64,000 bases of DNA from Methylophaga sp. OBS1 (GCF_026319365.1 NZ_JAPDMS010000002.1:310001-374000); one strand, 5' to 3'. Shown: positions 12,453 to 25,945, counted from the stretch's first letter. A program made the numbers and translations. Notes: generated by a model from the sequence alone, not told the origin.

Positions 12453-13187
12453 TTAGAATGATTTGCTGACAGAGAACATCAGAGTGTCGTCTGTGCTGCT
12501 GTCATCCAGACCGCCGTATGAACCTGGATCTGAATAGACGGCTTCACCATCGCTATCTACGCCGATGTAGGACAGCGTCCAATCGAAGCCCACCAGGCTT
12601 TTGCTCAGGCTGATAGAGTAGTCTGAGTAGCTGCTTTCGCCAACGATGTCTTCAAGATCGCTGTCAAAGCTGGTTACACCGTAAGAAGCTGAGAAACCAA
12701 AGCCAGCTGGCAGGTCATAGTCAAAGCCGACGCTGAAATAGTGAGCGGCTTCATCGTTACCTTCCCAGTCGGGATCAAAAGCGTAACCCAGAGAGAAGTA
12801 GCTGTAGCCCAGGCCTGCGTAAAATTCGTTGTTGTTGAATTCACTGGCACCAGGGAAGATATAGCGCAGAACGCCTACATCGTAGGATACGCCAGATTCG
12901 CCAAACTCATTGCCGTAACCGCCGTAGATGTTGATTTCGCCATCACCTGAGTTACTGGTTGCCCATACACCGGTGTAGAAACCTGATGTGTGTGCATAAT
13001 CGAAGCTGCCAGAGATAGCAGGTTTGTTATCGGAAAAGCTGATACCGCGGAAGCGATAGTCGGATGAAAGTGCTACGGAAGCACTGGTTGAATGGGCGCC
13101 GTCTTCACTTTCCCAAGCCATTGCTGATGAAGCAGCAAACAGGGTGGTAGCTGCAAAGCAAAGTGCTGAAATCTTACTCAGTTTCAT
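12453..13187 (-). CDS. TorF family putative porin (TIGR02001 type)
   Basis: Outer-membrane beta-barrel candidate of 244 residues. It has a signal peptide with cleavage after SSAMA, then the family start SASVALSSDYRFRGISFSDNKPAISGSFDYAH, which I recognise as the TIGR02001/TorF family, and it ends in a C-terminal Phe (FSVSKSF). The substrate is not known. It is the first gene after a sigma-54/NtrC-type promoter and precedes glnK and amtB, so its likely job is to let a nitrogen source cross the outer membrane under nitrogen limitation. That role is inferred from context. Confidence 0.82.
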   Translation of the reverse strand: MKLSKISALCFAATTLFAASSAMAWESEDGAHSTSASVALSSDYRFRGISFSDNKPAISGSFDYAHTSGFYTGVWATSNSGDGEINIYGGYGNEFGESGVSYDVGVLRYIFPGASEFNNNEFYAGLGYSYFSLGYAFDPDWEGNDEAAHYFSVGFDYDLPAGFGFSASYGVTSFDSDLEDIVGESSYSDYSISLSKSLVGFDWTLSYIGVDSDGEAVYSDPGSYGGLDDSSTDDTLMFSVSKSF

Positions 13188-13281
13188 GGTTTAACTCCTC
13201 GGTTTAACATTTTATTGTTTAGTCGTTTGAATTCCGGCGTTGATTATTTGCAACACTGTGTATTCAGACTGCAACAGGTTG

Positions 13282-13297
13282 AGCAGATAGCATGCCA
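13282..13297 (-). promoter_or_regulatory. Sigma-54 (-24/-12) promoter for the porin-glnK-amtB unit
   Basis: On the minus strand the sequence reads TGGCATGCTATCTGCT, with GG and GC separated by exactly 10 bp as required for sigma-54. Transcription would start near 13272, about 85 nt before the porin start. Confidence 0.72.
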
Positions 13298-13361
13298 AGT
13301 TTATAAACCATTGAAAAAACAGTGATCTATTCCACATTTGCTGTGTTTTAGTTCAGCTTAC

Positions 13362-13378
13362 AGGATCATTTTGGTGCA
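13362..13378 (-). promoter_or_regulatory. NtrC-like binding site, proximal
   Basis: The minus strand reads TGCACCAAAATGATCCT. Compared with the enteric NtrC site (TGCACYA-N3-TGGTGCA) the left half is perfect and the right half partial. Its centre lies about 98 bp upstream of the predicted start. Confidence 0.55.
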
Positions 13379-13392
13379 GGCTATAAAGGCCT

Positions 13393-13409
13393 CGGTCCAA
13401 ACTGGTGCG
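13393..13409 (-). promoter_or_regulatory. NtrC-like binding site, distal
   Basis: The minus strand reads CGCACCAGTTTGGACCG: GCACCA-N3-TGG is kept, and two positions of the second half differ. Its centre is 31 bp (three helical turns) from the proximal site, the spacing seen for paired NtrC enhancers such as those at enteric glnA. Confidence 0.5.
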
Positions 13410-13485
13410 GAAACAGGGCTAACGGACTTAGATTTGCCATCATTTAGTTGCTAAGATAGCCGCACTTTCATTCAAAGGGATTGGT

Positions 13486-14259
13486 ATGACCTACCCACAA
13501 ATCGACCCGGTGGCGCTTAACCTTGGGCCTTTGGCTATCCACTGGTACGGCCTGATGTACCTGCTGGGCTTTACTTTTGTCTGGTTGTTGGGGCGTTACC
13601 GGGCTGCACGTCATGATTGGCAGCATGGTCAATTGGAGGACCTGCTGTTTTATGGTGCTTTGGGTGTCATCCTTGGCGGGCGTCTTGGTTATGCCTTGTT
13701 TTATGATCTGGCCGCCAATCTCGACAATCCGCTTAACCTGTTGAAAATCTGGCAGGGCGGCATGTCATTTCATGGCGGTCTGATCGGTGTGTTAGTGGCA
13801 TTCTGGTATTTCGGCCGTAAAACCGGCAAAGGTTTTTTTGAAATCAGTGACTTTATCGCGCCGATGGTGCCGATTGGCCTGATGTTGGGCCGGATTGGCA
13901 ATTTCATTAATGGTGAGCTCTGGGGCCGGGTTAGTGATGTGCCATGGGCCATGGTGTTTCCGGGCGCCGGACCTTTGCCCAGACATCCGTCCCAGTTGTA
14001 TCAGGCGGCACTGGAAGGTCTTTTACTGTTTATTATTCTCTGGCTTTATTCCGCCAAGCCAAGGCCGCGGGCCGCGGTTTCCGGTCTGTTCCTGCTGGGC
14101 TATGGTGTGTTCCGCTATATTGTGGAGTTTGTCCGAATTCCGGATCCGCAGTATGGCTACATTGCCTTTGGCTGGCTGACGATGGGGCAGATCCTCTGTC
14201 TGCCGATGATAATCGGCGGTGTGGCGATGATGATCTGGGCCTACCGGCGACAGGCTTAA
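13486..14259 (+). CDS. lgt: Phosphatidylglycerol--prolipoprotein diacylglyceryl transferase
   Basis: Inner-membrane enzyme that attaches diacylglycerol to the lipobox Cys of prolipoproteins. The 257-residue protein has about seven membrane helices, the conserved [11 protein letters not shown] segment (essential His) and the Lgt signature [14 protein letters not shown] near residues 137-150. It ends 4 bp inside the convergent dgkA. Its promoter must lie in the same 298-bp intergenic region that holds the divergent nitrogen promoter. Confidence 0.96.
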   Translation: MTYPQIDPVALNLGPLAIHWYGLMYLLGFTFVWLLGRYRAARHDWQHGQLEDLLFYGALGVILGGRLGYALFYDLAANLDNPLNLLKIWQGGMSFHGGLIGVLVAFWYFGRKTGKGFFEISDFIAPMVPIGLMLGRIGNFINGELWGRVSDVPWAMVFPGAGPLPRHPSQLYQAALEGLLLFIILWLYSAKPRPRAAVSGLFLLGYGVFRYIVEFVRIPDPQYGYIAFGWLTMGQILCLPMIIGGVAMMIWAYRRQA

Positions 14260-14612
14260 GTCAGCAGTATCGTCAGCCAGGTCGCAGTGGCAATCAATAT
14301 CGACATCAGTACAGCGAAAGAGCCGTAATCCTTGGCGCGGCCTGAGAGTTTATGTTTGTCATAGCTGACACGGTCCACAGTGGTCTCAATCGCTGAGTTC
14401 AGTATTTCCACTATCATCACCAGCACCAGGGTGCTGATCATCAGCAGACGCTCCATGGCGGTGACATCCAGGTAAAAACTCAACGCGGTGAGCGCGACAA
14501 AAGCGAGAAATTCCTGTCTGAAGGCTTCTTCATGTTTGAGAGCAGAACGCAGACCCTGCCAGGAATAAATCAGTGCAAAAAACAGACGTTTCAAACCGCG
14601 GTTTTTTTCCAT
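14256..14612 (-). CDS. dgkA: Diacylglycerol kinase
   Basis: Small trimeric inner-membrane kinase of 118 residues, with three membrane helices, that recycles diacylglycerol to phosphatidic acid. The N-terminal amphipathic helix ([16 protein letters not shown]), the acidic EEAFRQE and the active-site motif [13 protein letters not shown] are all present. It overlaps the lgt stop by 4 bp in convergent orientation. The shared lipid link (Lgt releases phospholipid head groups, DgkA recycles diacylglycerol) may be chance. Confidence 0.95.
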   Translation of the reverse strand: MEKNRGLKRLFFALIYSWQGLRSALKHEEAFRQEFLAFVALTALSFYLDVTAMERLLMISTLVLVMIVEILNSAIETTVDRVSYDKHKLSGRAKDYGSFAVLMSILIATATWLTILLT

Positions 14613-14713
14613 GTTGACCCTGAATGAATGTTTTAAATGTTTGAATATTAGGCAAACATTATTAACAGCATGTTAAAATTTACATCTTTATTTTCAAGCT
14701 TGTTTGGTGCGCT

Positions 14714-16597
14714 ATGAGTTACCAGGATCATTATGATGTCATTGTTGTCGGTGGCGGTCACGCCGGGACTGAGGCCGCGCTGGCTTCCGCCCGTCAGGGC
14801 GTAAAAACCCTGCTGCTGACCCAGAATATCGAGACTCTGGGACAGATGAGCTGCAACCCGGCCATCGGTGGTATTGGCAAAGGCCACCTGGTCAAGGAAA
14901 TTGACGCCCTCGGCGGTATCATGGCGCAGGCGGCTGATCGTGGCGGTATTCAGTTCCGTACTCTGAACTCCAGCAAAGGCCCGGCGGTCAGGGCTACCCG
15001 TGCCCAGGCCGACCGCGTTCGTTATAAAGCGGCAGTCCGCGCCTATCTGGAAAACCAGCCTAACCTGTATATCTTCCAGCAAGCGGTTGATGATCTGGTA
15101 GTGGAAAACGATCGCGTAGTCGGTGTGGTCACGCAGGTTGGTCTGCGTTTCTCTGCCAAAGCGGTGGTGCTGACCGTCGGCACCTTCCTGGGTGGTTTGA
15201 TTCATATCGGCATGCAGAATCACCAGGGCGGTCGCGCCGGTGATCCGGCTTCGATTGCTTTGTCACAGCGTCTGCGTGCGCTGCCGTTCCGGGTGGATCG
15301 GCTGAAAACCGGTACACCGCCGCGGATTGCGACCAGCAGTATCGACTTTTCCCAGCTGACTGAGCAGCCCGGTGATGATCCGACCCCGGTATTCTCTTTC
15401 CTGGGTCAACGTGAGCATCATCCGGCCCAGATTTCCTGCTACATCACCCACACCAATGAGCAGACCCATGATGTGATCCGTAACAACCTGGATCGCTCAC
15501 CGATGTACAGCGGTGAAATCGAAGGTATCGGCCCGCGCTACTGTCCATCGATTGAAGACAAGGTGGTGCGTTTCGCCGATCGTGCTTCACATCAGATATT
15601 CCTGGAACCGGAAGGCTTGGAGTGTGGCGAGGTTTATCCCAATGGCATTTCCACCAGTCTGCCGTTTGATGTGCAGTACCAGATCGTACGCTCTATGAAA
15701 GGCCTGGAAAACGCCCATATCACCCGCCCGGGCTATGCGATTGAATATGACTTTTTTGATCCCCGTGACCTGAAGCCGACGCTGGAAACCAAGCATATGG
15801 ACGGTTTGTTCTTCGCCGGCCAGATCAACGGCACCACCGGTTATGAAGAAGCCGGTGCCCAGGGCTTGATTGCCGGTCTTAATGCCGGCCTGCAGGCGCG
15901 GGGTCTGGAAGGCTGGTATCCACGCCGTGATGAAGCCTATATCGGTGTACTGATCGATGATTTGATTACCGCCGGTACCCGTGAGCCCTACCGCATGTTT
16001 ACCAGCCGTGCCGAATACCGCCTGATGCTGCGTGAAGATAATGCCGATATGCGCCTGACGCCGATTGGCCGTCAACTGGGCATTGTCGATGATGCGCGCT
16101 GGTCTGTCTTCAACGCCAAGCTGGAAGCGGTGGAAAAAGAAAACGCCCACCTCGACAGTTTCAAGTTTGTGCCGGAAAAAATGGATCAGGCCAAAGCCGA
16201 AGCTATCCTTGGCGAAAAGCTGACCAAGGTCACCACGGCCAAAGATCTGCTGCGTCGGCCCAAAGTCGACTATGCGGCGTTGCTGGAACTGATGCAGCGT
16301 GAGCAGGATGTGTCTGAGGAAGTCGCAGAACAGGTCGTGATTCAGGCCAAGTATTCCGGCTATATCAATCGCCAGCAGAATGAGATTGAACGCGTCCAGC
16401 GCAATGAAAACACCGCTCTGCCGTTAGATATGGACTATAAAAACGTCCGCGGCCTCTCCAACGAGGTGCGTGAGAAACTGGAAAACGCGCGTCCTGCCAA
16501 CCTGGGTCAGGCTGCCCGTATCTCCGGCGTCACCCCGGCAGCCGTATCCCTGCTGCTGGTGCATCTGAAACGCAGCGGCCTGAGCGAAGCCAGTTAA
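14714..16597 (+). CDS. mnmG: tRNA uridine-5-carboxymethylaminomethyl modification enzyme MnmG (GidA)
   Basis: FAD-dependent partner of MnmE that builds the cmnm5 group on wobble uridine 34 of several tRNAs. The FAD-binding motif [19 protein letters not shown] is at residues 11-30. The GidA signatures [11 protein letters not shown] and [16 protein letters not shown] follow, and the length (627) is usual. The stop overlaps the rsmG start by one base (TAATG). The gidA-gidB-parA-parB order is usual near oriC in gammaproteobacteria. Confidence 0.97.
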   Translation: MSYQDHYDVIVVGGGHAGTEAALASARQGVKTLLLTQNIETLGQMSCNPAIGGIGKGHLVKEIDALGGIMAQAADRGGIQFRTLNSSKGPAVRATRAQADRVRYKAAVRAYLENQPNLYIFQQAVDDLVVENDRVVGVVTQVGLRFSAKAVVLTVGTFLGGLIHIGMQNHQGGRAGDPASIALSQRLRALPFRVDRLKTGTPPRIATSSIDFSQLTEQPGDDPTPVFSFLGQREHHPAQISCYITHTNEQTHDVIRNNLDRSPMYSGEIEGIGPRYCPSIEDKVVRFADRASHQIFLEPEGLECGEVYPNGISTSLPFDVQYQIVRSMKGLENAHITRPGYAIEYDFFDPRDLKPTLETKHMDGLFFAGQINGTTGYEEAGAQGLIAGLNAGLQARGLEGWYPRRDEAYIGVLIDDLITAGTREPYRMFTSRAEYRLMLREDNADMRLTPIGRQLGIVDDARWSVFNAKLEAVEKENAHLDSFKFVPEKMDQAKAEAILGEKLTKVTTAKDLLRRPKVDYAALLELMQREQDVSEEVAEQVVIQAKYSGYINRQQNEIERVQRNENTALPLDMDYKNVRGLSNEVREKLENARPANLGQAARISGVTPAAVSLLLVHLKRSGLSEAS

Positions 16598-17229
16598 TGA
16601 CGTTGGATTTAAAAGCACAGCTCGACCAGGGCTGTGCAGCGCTATCGATCGACCTGAGTGAAGCCCAAAAACAGCAGCAGCTCGATTATGTCGCGCTACT
16701 GGTGAAATGGAACAAGGTATATAACCTGACCTCGGTGCGGGACCCGGCACAGATGCTGTCCCGCCATATTCTTGATAGTCTCTCTGTATTGCCTTATCTG
16801 GATGCGCCGAGTCTGCTTGATGTCGGCACCGGCGGCGGCCTGCCCGGTATCCCGGCGGCCATCGTCCGGCCTGATTGCGCGGTCACGCTGTTGGACAGCA
16901 ATTCCAAAAAGACCCGTTTTCTGCAGCAGGTCAAGGCCGAACTGGGCCTGCACAATGTCACGGTTGTGCATGGCCGAGTGGAACAGGTATCTTTACCCAA
17001 ATTTGCTATTATCACTGCTCGCGCCTTTGCCACGGTTGACGATATTATCAAGCTGGCAGGCCAGCACTGTGAGCAAAACGGCCGGCTGGTGCTGATGAAA
17101 GGCGTCTACCCGAACGAGGAATTGCAGTTTGATTCCGATGCGTTCCGGCTACAGGATGTGGTGTCGCTTGATGTGCCGGAGTGTGAAGGCGAGCGACATC
17201 TGGTGAGACTAATCAAAAACGAAGGTTGA
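16597..17229 (+). CDS. rsmG: 16S rRNA (guanine527-N7)-methyltransferase
   Basis: SAM-dependent methyltransferase (GidB) of 210 residues that modifies G527 of 16S rRNA. The KWNKVYNLTSVRDP segment near residue 37 is the GidB signature. The SAM-binding DVGTGGGLPGIPAAI is near 74-88 and TARAFA near 140. Its start overlaps the mnmG stop, so the two are translationally coupled, and its end overlaps the first possible start of parA. Confidence 0.96.
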   Translation: MTLDLKAQLDQGCAALSIDLSEAQKQQQLDYVALLVKWNKVYNLTSVRDPAQMLSRHILDSLSVLPYLDAPSLLDVGTGGGLPGIPAAIVRPDCAVTLLDSNSKKTRFLQQVKAELGLHNVTVVHGRVEQVSLPKFAIITARAFATVDDIIKLAGQHCEQNGRLVLMKGVYPNEELQFDSDAFRLQDVVSLDVPECEGERHLVRLIKNEG

Positions 17230-17231
17230 GA

Positions 17232-18011
17232 ATGGGAAACATATTCGCAGTGACCAACCAGAAGGGCGGGGTTGGCAAAACCACCACCACGGTGAATTTG
17301 GCAGCGTCACTGGCCGAGTATGGCAAAAAAGTCCTGATGATCGATCTCGACCCCCAGGGTAACGCCACCACGGGTTGCGGCCTGGATAAGAACGACATTA
17401 ATAACAGCAGTTACGATGTCATTATGGCGGAAGCCCGGGCGGCGGATACCATCCTCAGCCCGGAAGGCCTGGGTTTTGATGTGATGCCTACCAATTCCGA
17501 TTTGGTGGCGGCCGAAGTAGAACTGCTGGAAATCAAACTGCGTGAACATCGATTACGTATCGCGCTGGAGTCAACCCGCGAGAAATACGACTATATACTG
17601 ATTGACTGCCCGCCTTCATTGAGTATGCTAACCGTTAATGCGCTGGTCGCCTCGCAGGGAGTGCTGATCCCGATCCAGTGTGAATACTATGCGCTGGAAG
17701 GTCTGTCATCGCTGCTGCGAACCATTGAGCGGGTCAAGCAGCGTGCCAACCCCCAGCTCGACATCACCGGCCTGTTGCGCACCATGTTTGATGCCCGCAA
17801 TAACCTGGCCAACCAGGTCTCGAGGCAGTTGATTAATCATTTCCGGGATAAGGTTTTTCATTCGATCATTCCACGGAATGTGCGCCTGGCGGAAGCACCC
17901 AGCCATGGTATGCCGGTGCTGGCTTATGATCGTGGCTCCCGTGGCTCGATAGCTTATATGGCACTGGCCAGCGAGTTTATGCGGCGAGAGAAAAAGCAAA
18001 AATCGAATTAA
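17232..18011 (+). CDS. parA: Chromosome partitioning ATPase ParA (Soj)
   Basis: ParA-type Walker ATPase of 259 residues that binds DNA non-specifically in its ATP form and moves ParB-parS complexes. The deviant Walker A motif KGGVGKTTTTVN with the signature Lys is near residue 11; Walker A' (MIDLDPQGNAT) and Walker B (ILIDCPPS) follow. There is no N-terminal HTH, as expected for a chromosomal Soj. An upstream TTG is possible, but ATG 17232 has AAGG 6 nt before it. Confidence 0.95.
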   Translation: MGNIFAVTNQKGGVGKTTTTVNLAASLAEYGKKVLMIDLDPQGNATTGCGLDKNDINNSSYDVIMAEARAADTILSPEGLGFDVMPTNSDLVAAEVELLEIKLREHRLRIALESTREKYDYILIDCPPSLSMLTVNALVASQGVLIPIQCEYYALEGLSSLLRTIERVKQRANPQLDITGLLRTMFDARNNLANQVSRQLINHFRDKVFHSIIPRNVRLAEAPSHGMPVLAYDRGSRGSIAYMALASEFMRREKKQKSN

Positions 18012-18023
18012 CAGGGTATAGGC

Positions 18024-18884
18024 ATGGCGACAAAGAAACGAGGACTGGGCAGAGGGCTGGACGCGCTGCTGGCAGATGTAAACCAGGAAGAAAAAGCGAG
18101 CCTGGATGATAGTCTGCAGCATTTTCCTCTGGATATGATTCAGCCCGGTAAATATCAGCCTCGTGTCGATATGTCTCAGGAGTCACTGGAAGAGCTGGCC
18201 GACTCTATCCGTGCCCAGGGACTGGTACAGCCGATTGTGGTCCGCCCCATTGGCGATGATAAATATGAGATTGTCGCTGGTGAGCGTCGTTGGCGTGCCT
18301 CCCGCATGGCAGGGCTGGTGGAAGTGCCGGTGCTGGTGCGCGACGTCTCCGATCGCAGTGCGATCGCGATGGCGCTGATTGAAAACATCCAGCGTGAAAA
18401 TCTGAACCCGATGGAAGAAGCCAATGCCTTGTTCCGTCTGCGTGAAGAATTCGAGATGACGCATCAGCAGGCTGCGGAAGCCGTGGGCAAATCCCGCACC
18501 GCAGTCACCAATCTTTTGCGGCTGCGAAACCTTAATGAAGATGTCAAAAAACTGGTAGAGAATTGCGATCTGGAAATGGGTCATGCCCGTGCCTTGCTGG
18601 CGCTGGAAGCTGAACTTCAGAGTGAAGTGGCCGGACAGATTGTTGAAAAAGGGCTGTCGGTCAGAGAGGCTGAACAACTAATCCGTCGGGTGCAGAATCC
18701 GAAAAAACCGGCGCAAAAACAGTCGCAAGACGACCTGGAAGAGATTCAGCAGTTGGAAGACAGTATCAAGCAGAAACTGGACTCCGCTTTCAGTATCAAA
18801 CACAACGCCAGCGGCAAAGGCAGACTGGTCATTAACTATCGCAATGTGGATGAATTGAAAAAACTCATCAAACGCATCAAGTAA
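18024..18884 (+). CDS. parB: Chromosome partitioning protein ParB (Spo0J)
   Basis: Site-specific parS-binding protein and CTP-dependent clamp, 286 residues. Basic N-terminus (KKRGLGRGLDALL), ParB/Srx CTPase domain with the arginine motif GERRWRA near residue 88, central HTH (TAVTNLLRLRNL) and C-terminal dimerisation region. It starts 12 bp after parA. No parS matching the canonical TGTTTCACGTGAAACA type was noticed in the window. Confidence 0.95.
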   Translation: MATKKRGLGRGLDALLADVNQEEKASLDDSLQHFPLDMIQPGKYQPRVDMSQESLEELADSIRAQGLVQPIVVRPIGDDKYEIVAGERRWRASRMAGLVEVPVLVRDVSDRSAIAMALIENIQRENLNPMEEANALFRLREEFEMTHQQAAEAVGKSRTAVTNLLRLRNLNEDVKKLVENCDLEMGHARALLALEAELQSEVAGQIVEKGLSVREAEQLIRRVQNPKKPAQKQSQDDLEEIQQLEDSIKQKLDSAFSIKHNASGKGRLVINYRNVDELKKLIKRIK

Positions 18885-18898
18885 AGACGAGAATTTCA

Positions 18899-18928
18899 TT
18901 GACCGCCTCCGCGCGGTGTCTTTATAAT
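18899..18928 (+). promoter_or_regulatory. Sigma-70 promoter of the atp operon
   Basis: TTGACC and a perfect TATAAT are separated by 18 bp, between parB and atpI. Transcription would start near 18935, about 35 nt upstream of the atpI start. Confidence 0.75.
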
Positions 18929-18970
18929 GCCCTGATTTGCTTAAGGCAAATTCCACTTCCACAGGTAAAA

Positions 18971-20250
<1,280 letters not shown>

Positions 20251-20297
20251 TGTTTGTTGGGTTTTAACTTTTTATTTTTAGTCTTTACTTTTTGTAG

Positions 20298-20540
<243 letters not shown>

Positions 20541-20582
20541 TATTATTCCGTCCCCCATTGCGGTAAACATAGAGGTACAGGC

Positions 20583-21053
20583 ATGAATATCAATGCAACC
20601 ATCATAGGCCAGATTATCGCTTTCGCGGTTTTCGTCGCCTTCTGCATGAAATATGTATGGCCACCTATCATGCAAGCGCTGGAAGAGCGCAAAAAGAAAA
20701 TTGCCGATGGTCTGGCTGCTGCAGAACGTGGTCGTCACGAGCAGGAACTGGCGGAAAAGCGTGCACAACAAGTGATCCATGAAGCCAAAGAGCAAGCGAG
20801 CGAAATCGTTTCTCAGGCGCAAAAGCGTGGTAACGAAATTGTGGACGAGTCCAAGAGCAATGCCCGTGTTGAAGGTGAGCGAATCCTGAACTCTGCCAAG
20901 GCAGAGATTGATCAGGAAGCAAACCGTGCCCGCGACGAGCTGAAAGCTCAGGTCGGCGGTATTGCACTGGCTGGTGCCAGCAAAATTCTTGGCCGTGAAA
21001 TTGATGAAAAGGCCCACACCGATTTGCTCGACGAATTGGTTAGCCGAATCTAG
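20583..21053 (+). CDS. atpF: ATP synthase Fo subunit b
   Basis: Peripheral stalk subunit of 156 residues. One N-terminal membrane helix ([19 protein letters not shown]) is followed by a long charged coiled coil rich in Glu, Lys and Ala that dimerises and reaches subunit delta. Length and charge pattern equal the E. coli protein. It starts 42 bp after atpE. Confidence 0.96.
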   Translation: MNINATIIGQIIAFAVFVAFCMKYVWPPIMQALEERKKKIADGLAAAERGRHEQELAEKRAQQVIHEAKEQASEIVSQAQKRGNEIVDESKSNARVEGERILNSAKAEIDQEANRARDELKAQVGGIALAGASKILGREIDEKAHTDLLDELVSRI

Positions 21054-21064
21054 AGGAATTTAGG

Positions 21065-21598
21065 ATGGCAGAAGCAATAACCATCGCTCGTCCCTATGCC
21101 AACGCGGTCTTTGCGATCGCGCAGGAAAAAGGCGAGTTGAAGGCGTGGTCTGACCTGCTTGCGGTTCTGGCGCAATGCGTTGCCGAACCAGAAATGCAAT
21201 CCATAATCACTAGCCCGGCAGTAAGTGACGAGCAGGCTGTTCAGGTGCTGGCAGATATCGCCGGTGACCTGATGACAGCCGATGCCAAAAACTTCCTGTT
21301 GTTGCTGGCAGAAAACAACCGTCTGTTGCTTTTGACAGACATTACCGTTCTCTTCGAAGCACTCCGTGCAGAAGCAGAAAAATCGATGACAGCCGATGTG
21401 ATTTCGGCGCGTGAGCTGACTCAGGAACAGGCAGACAAAATTTCTGCCGCGCTGAAACAGCGTCTGGGTCGTGATGTCACGCTCAACACCAGCATCGATG
21501 AAAGCCTGCTTGGCGGTGCAATCATTCGTGCAGGAGACCTGGTAATCGATGGTTCTGCCTTGGGTAAACTGAACAGACTGGCCAACGCTATTACATAA
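21065..21598 (+). CDS. atpH: ATP synthase F1 subunit delta
   Basis: 177-residue connector between the b dimer and the F1 head. It begins with [18 protein letters not shown], the family signature for the N-terminal helical domain, and ends with the OSCP-like segment [25 protein letters not shown]. It lies 11 bp after atpF in the usual order. Confidence 0.96.
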   Translation: MAEAITIARPYANAVFAIAQEKGELKAWSDLLAVLAQCVAEPEMQSIITSPAVSDEQAVQVLADIAGDLMTADAKNFLLLLAENNRLLLLTDITVLFEALRAEAEKSMTADVISARELTQEQADKISAALKQRLGRDVTLNTSIDESLLGGAIIRAGDLVIDGSALGKLNRLANAIT

Positions 21599-21623
21599 GC
21601 GGCCCGTTATAGAGGAAACAGAG

Positions 21624-23165
21624 ATGCAACTGAATTCAGCAGAAATCAGTGACCTGATCAAAAAGCGTATCGAAAGCTTTGAAGGGGCCACTGAAGCGCG
21701 CACAGAAGGTACCGTAGTCGGTGTCACCGACGGTATCGTCCGTATTCACGGCTTAGCCGATGTCATGTCAGGGGAAATGCTGGAATTCCCTGGTAATACA
21801 TTCGGTATGGCCCTTAACCTGGAACGCGACTCTGTCGGTGCGGTTATACTGGGTGACTACCAACACATTACAGAAGGCGACAAGGTTAAATGTACCGGTC
21901 GTATCCTGGAAGTCCCGACTGGCGAAGCCATGCTGGGTCGTGTTGTTAACTCACTGGGTGCCCCAATCGACGGTAAAGGCGACATCAAAGCCGAAAGCAA
22001 TTCTCCTATCGAGAAAGTCGCTCCTGGCGTTATCGCCCGTCAATCAGTCGACCAGCCAATCCAGACCGGTCTGAAATCTATCGATGCGATGATTCCAGTA
22101 GGTCGTGGCCAGCGTGAGTTGATCATCGGTGACCGCCAGACCGGTAAAACCGCGATTGCGATCGACGCTATCATCAACCAGAAGAATACCGGCGTTAAAT
22201 GTATCTACGTCGCGATTGGTCAGAAAGCTTCTTCTATTGCGAACGTGGTTCGTAAGCTGGAAGAACACGGTGCCCTGGATCACACTATCATCGTTGCGGC
22301 TTCTGCCTCTGACTCTGCTGCACTGCAGTACATCGCTCCATACGCGGGTTGCGCGATGGGTGAATACTTCCGTGATAAAGGTGAAGACGCACTGATCATC
22401 TATGATGACCTGACCAAACAAGCCTGGGCTTACCGTCAGGTATCTCTGCTGCTGCGTCGTCCACCAGGTCGTGAAGCTTATCCTGGTGACGTTTTCTACC
22501 TCCACTCTCGTCTGCTGGAACGTGCGGCCCGTGTTAATGCCGACTACGTTGAGAAAATCACCAACGGTGAAGTGAAAGGCAAAACCGGTTCTCTGACTGC
22601 ACTGCCTATCATCGAAACCCAGGCGGGTGACGTATCTGCATTCGTACCGACCAACGTAATCTCGATTACTGACGGTCAGATCTTCCTGGAAACTGACCTG
22701 TTCAACTCAGGTATCCGTCCTGCGATTAACGCGGGTCTGTCGGTATCTCGTGTCGGTGGTTCAGCGCAGACCAAGATCATCAAGAAACTCGGTGGCGGTA
22801 TTCGTCTTGACCTGGCTCAGTACCGTGAACTCGCAGCCTTTGCTCAGTTTGCTTCTGACCTGGACGAAGCCACACGTGCCCAGATCAACCGTGGTCAACG
22901 TGTTACCGAGCTGATGAAGCAGAAGCAATATCAACCTCTGTCAGTAGCTGAAATGGCGATTTCTCTGTTCGCAGCGAATGAAGGTTTCATTGATGATGTT
23001 GAAGTCGACAAAGTCGGTTCTTTTGAAGCGGCCCTGTTGTCCAACATGAAATCAAACCACGCTGACCTGATGGCGAAAATTAACGACACCGGTGACTTTA
23101 ATGACGACATTGCTGGCCAGATGCGCACAGCAATCGAGAGCTTTAAAAAAACCGGTAGCTGGTAA
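21624..23165 (+). CDS. atpA: ATP synthase F1 subunit alpha
   Basis: Non-catalytic nucleotide-binding subunit of 513 residues. It has the P-loop [14 protein letters not shown] near residues 170-183 and the [11 protein letters not shown] segment. The alpha/beta signature near residue 360 reads [17 protein letters not shown], with the catalytic Arg in SRVGGSAQ. Length and order match the gammaproteobacterial operon. Confidence 0.97.
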   Translation: MQLNSAEISDLIKKRIESFEGATEARTEGTVVGVTDGIVRIHGLADVMSGEMLEFPGNTFGMALNLERDSVGAVILGDYQHITEGDKVKCTGRILEVPTGEAMLGRVVNSLGAPIDGKGDIKAESNSPIEKVAPGVIARQSVDQPIQTGLKSIDAMIPVGRGQRELIIGDRQTGKTAIAIDAIINQKNTGVKCIYVAIGQKASSIANVVRKLEEHGALDHTIIVAASASDSAALQYIAPYAGCAMGEYFRDKGEDALIIYDDLTKQAWAYRQVSLLLRRPPGREAYPGDVFYLHSRLLERAARVNADYVEKITNGEVKGKTGSLTALPIIETQAGDVSAFVPTNVISITDGQIFLETDLFNSGIRPAINAGLSVSRVGGSAQTKIIKKLGGGIRLDLAQYRELAAFAQFASDLDEATRAQINRGQRVTELMKQKQYQPLSVAEMAISLFAANEGFIDDVEVDKVGSFEAALLSNMKSNHADLMAKINDTGDFNDDIAGQMRTAIESFKKTGSW

Positions 23166-23179
23166 TCGGAGCATAAGTC

Positions 23180-24046
23180 ATGGCTAGCGGTAAAGAGATA
23201 CGGACTCAAATCGGCAGCATCAAAAACACGCAGAAGATCACCTCTGCGATGGAGATGGTTGCCGCGAGTAAAATGCGTAAGGCTCAAGATCGCATGGCAG
23301 CGACACGTCCTTATTCAGACAAGATTTATAACGTGATCCAGCATCTGGCCTTCGCGCATCCTGAGTACAAACATCCGTACCTGCAGGATCGCGAAGAAAC
23401 CAAACGCGTGGGTTACATTATCATCTCATCTGATCGCGGACTGTGTGGCGGTCTGAACAACAACCTGTTCAAATCCGTTCTGAAAGATATCAGAGCGAAA
23501 TCGGACAAGGGTATGGAAGTGGATGTCTGCACTATTGGTCAGAAAGCTTCCAGCTTCTTCAAAAGACTGCCGGTCAACCTGGTCAGCCAAACCGCCCAGC
23601 TTGGTGATGCGCCCCGCGCTCACGATCTGGTCGGCACGGTCAAGGTCATGCTGGATGCGTACAACGAAGGACGCATCGACAGCCTCTACCTGGTATACAA
23701 CGAATTCGTGAATACCATGACACAGGAAGACAAAATCCTGCGTTTGCTGCCTGCCAAGCCTGAAAAGCCGAGCGAAGAGCTGTCTCATCACTGGGACTAC
23801 ATTTACGAACCGGATGCCAAAGAAGTACTGGACAACCTGCTGGTCCGTTACATCGAGTCACTGGTTTACCAGGGCGTAGTTGAGAATATTGCCTGCGAAC
23901 AGGCTTCTCGAATGATCGCGATGAAAAACGCGACCGACAACGCTGGTGACCTTATCGATGACTTGCAACTGGTTTACAACAAAGCTCGACAAGCTGCGAT
24001 TACGCAAGAGATCTCCGAGATTGTTGCAGGTGCCGCTGCGGTATAA
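23180..24046 (+). CDS. atpG: ATP synthase F1 subunit gamma
   Basis: Central rotor shaft of 288 residues. N-terminal coiled coil ([22 protein letters not shown]), the Rossmann-like [13 protein letters not shown] segment near residue 77-89, and the C-terminal helix signature [19 protein letters not shown]. It starts 14 bp after atpA. Confidence 0.97.
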   Translation: MASGKEIRTQIGSIKNTQKITSAMEMVAASKMRKAQDRMAATRPYSDKIYNVIQHLAFAHPEYKHPYLQDREETKRVGYIIISSDRGLCGGLNNNLFKSVLKDIRAKSDKGMEVDVCTIGQKASSFFKRLPVNLVSQTAQLGDAPRAHDLVGTVKVMLDAYNEGRIDSLYLVYNEFVNTMTQEDKILRLLPAKPEKPSEELSHHWDYIYEPDAKEVLDNLLVRYIESLVYQGVVENIACEQASRMIAMKNATDNAGDLIDDLQLVYNKARQAAITQEISEIVAGAAAV

Positions 24047-24054
24047 CTGAATAG

Positions 24055-25449
<1,395 letters not shown>

Positions 25450-25467
25450 TCCCCTGGGAGGTAAAGC

Positions 25468-25893
25468 ATGGCCATGACTATTCATGTCGACATCGTAAGC
25501 GCTGAACAGGAGATCTTCTCAGGTCTGGCGGAAGCAGTATTTGCCTCAGCAGTGGAAGGTGAAGTGGGTATTTACCCACGTCACACGCCAATGTTGACCA
25601 AGCTCAAGCCGGGCGAAGTCCGTGTGTTGAAAGACAACGGTGAAGAAGAGCAGTTTTATGTCTCAAGCGGCATGCTGGAAGTTCAGCCTCACGTCGTGAC
25701 GGTACTGGCTGATACTGCGCTGCGTGCAGCGGATGTCGATGAAGCGGCTGCCCTGCAAGCAAAACAGGAAGCAGAAAAAGCGCTGCATGACAAAACTGAC
25801 AAACGTGACTTTGCCGAAGCTCAACGCGAGCTGGTTGAAGCCATGGCGCAGTTGCGTGCTATTGAGCGTGCCAGAAAAGGCAAGGGACGTTAA
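25468..25893 (+). CDS. atpC: ATP synthase F1 subunit epsilon
   Basis: 141-residue regulatory subunit with an N-terminal beta-sandwich (HVDIVSAEQEIFSG, GEVGIYPRHTPMLT) and two C-terminal helices rich in Ala, Glu and Lys that can inhibit ATP hydrolysis. It is the last gene of the operon and is followed by a strong terminator 17 bp later. Confidence 0.96.
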   Translation: MAMTIHVDIVSAEQEIFSGLAEAVFASAVEGEVGIYPRHTPMLTKLKPGEVRVLKDNGEEEQFYVSSGMLEVQPHVVTVLADTALRAADVDEAAALQAKQEAEKALHDKTDKRDFAEAQRELVEAMAQLRAIERARKGKGR

Positions 25894-25910
25894 TCCCAAG
25901 CCGCACCAAA

Positions 25911-25945
25911 CAAAAAAGGCTGTCTTCGGACGGCCTTTTTTTTTT
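25911..25945 (+). terminator. Rho-independent terminator of the atp operon
   Basis: AAAAAAGGCTGTC-TTCG-GACGGCCTTTTTT: a 12-13 bp stem with one G-T pair, a TTCG tetraloop and a run of ten T. Confidence 0.93.
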
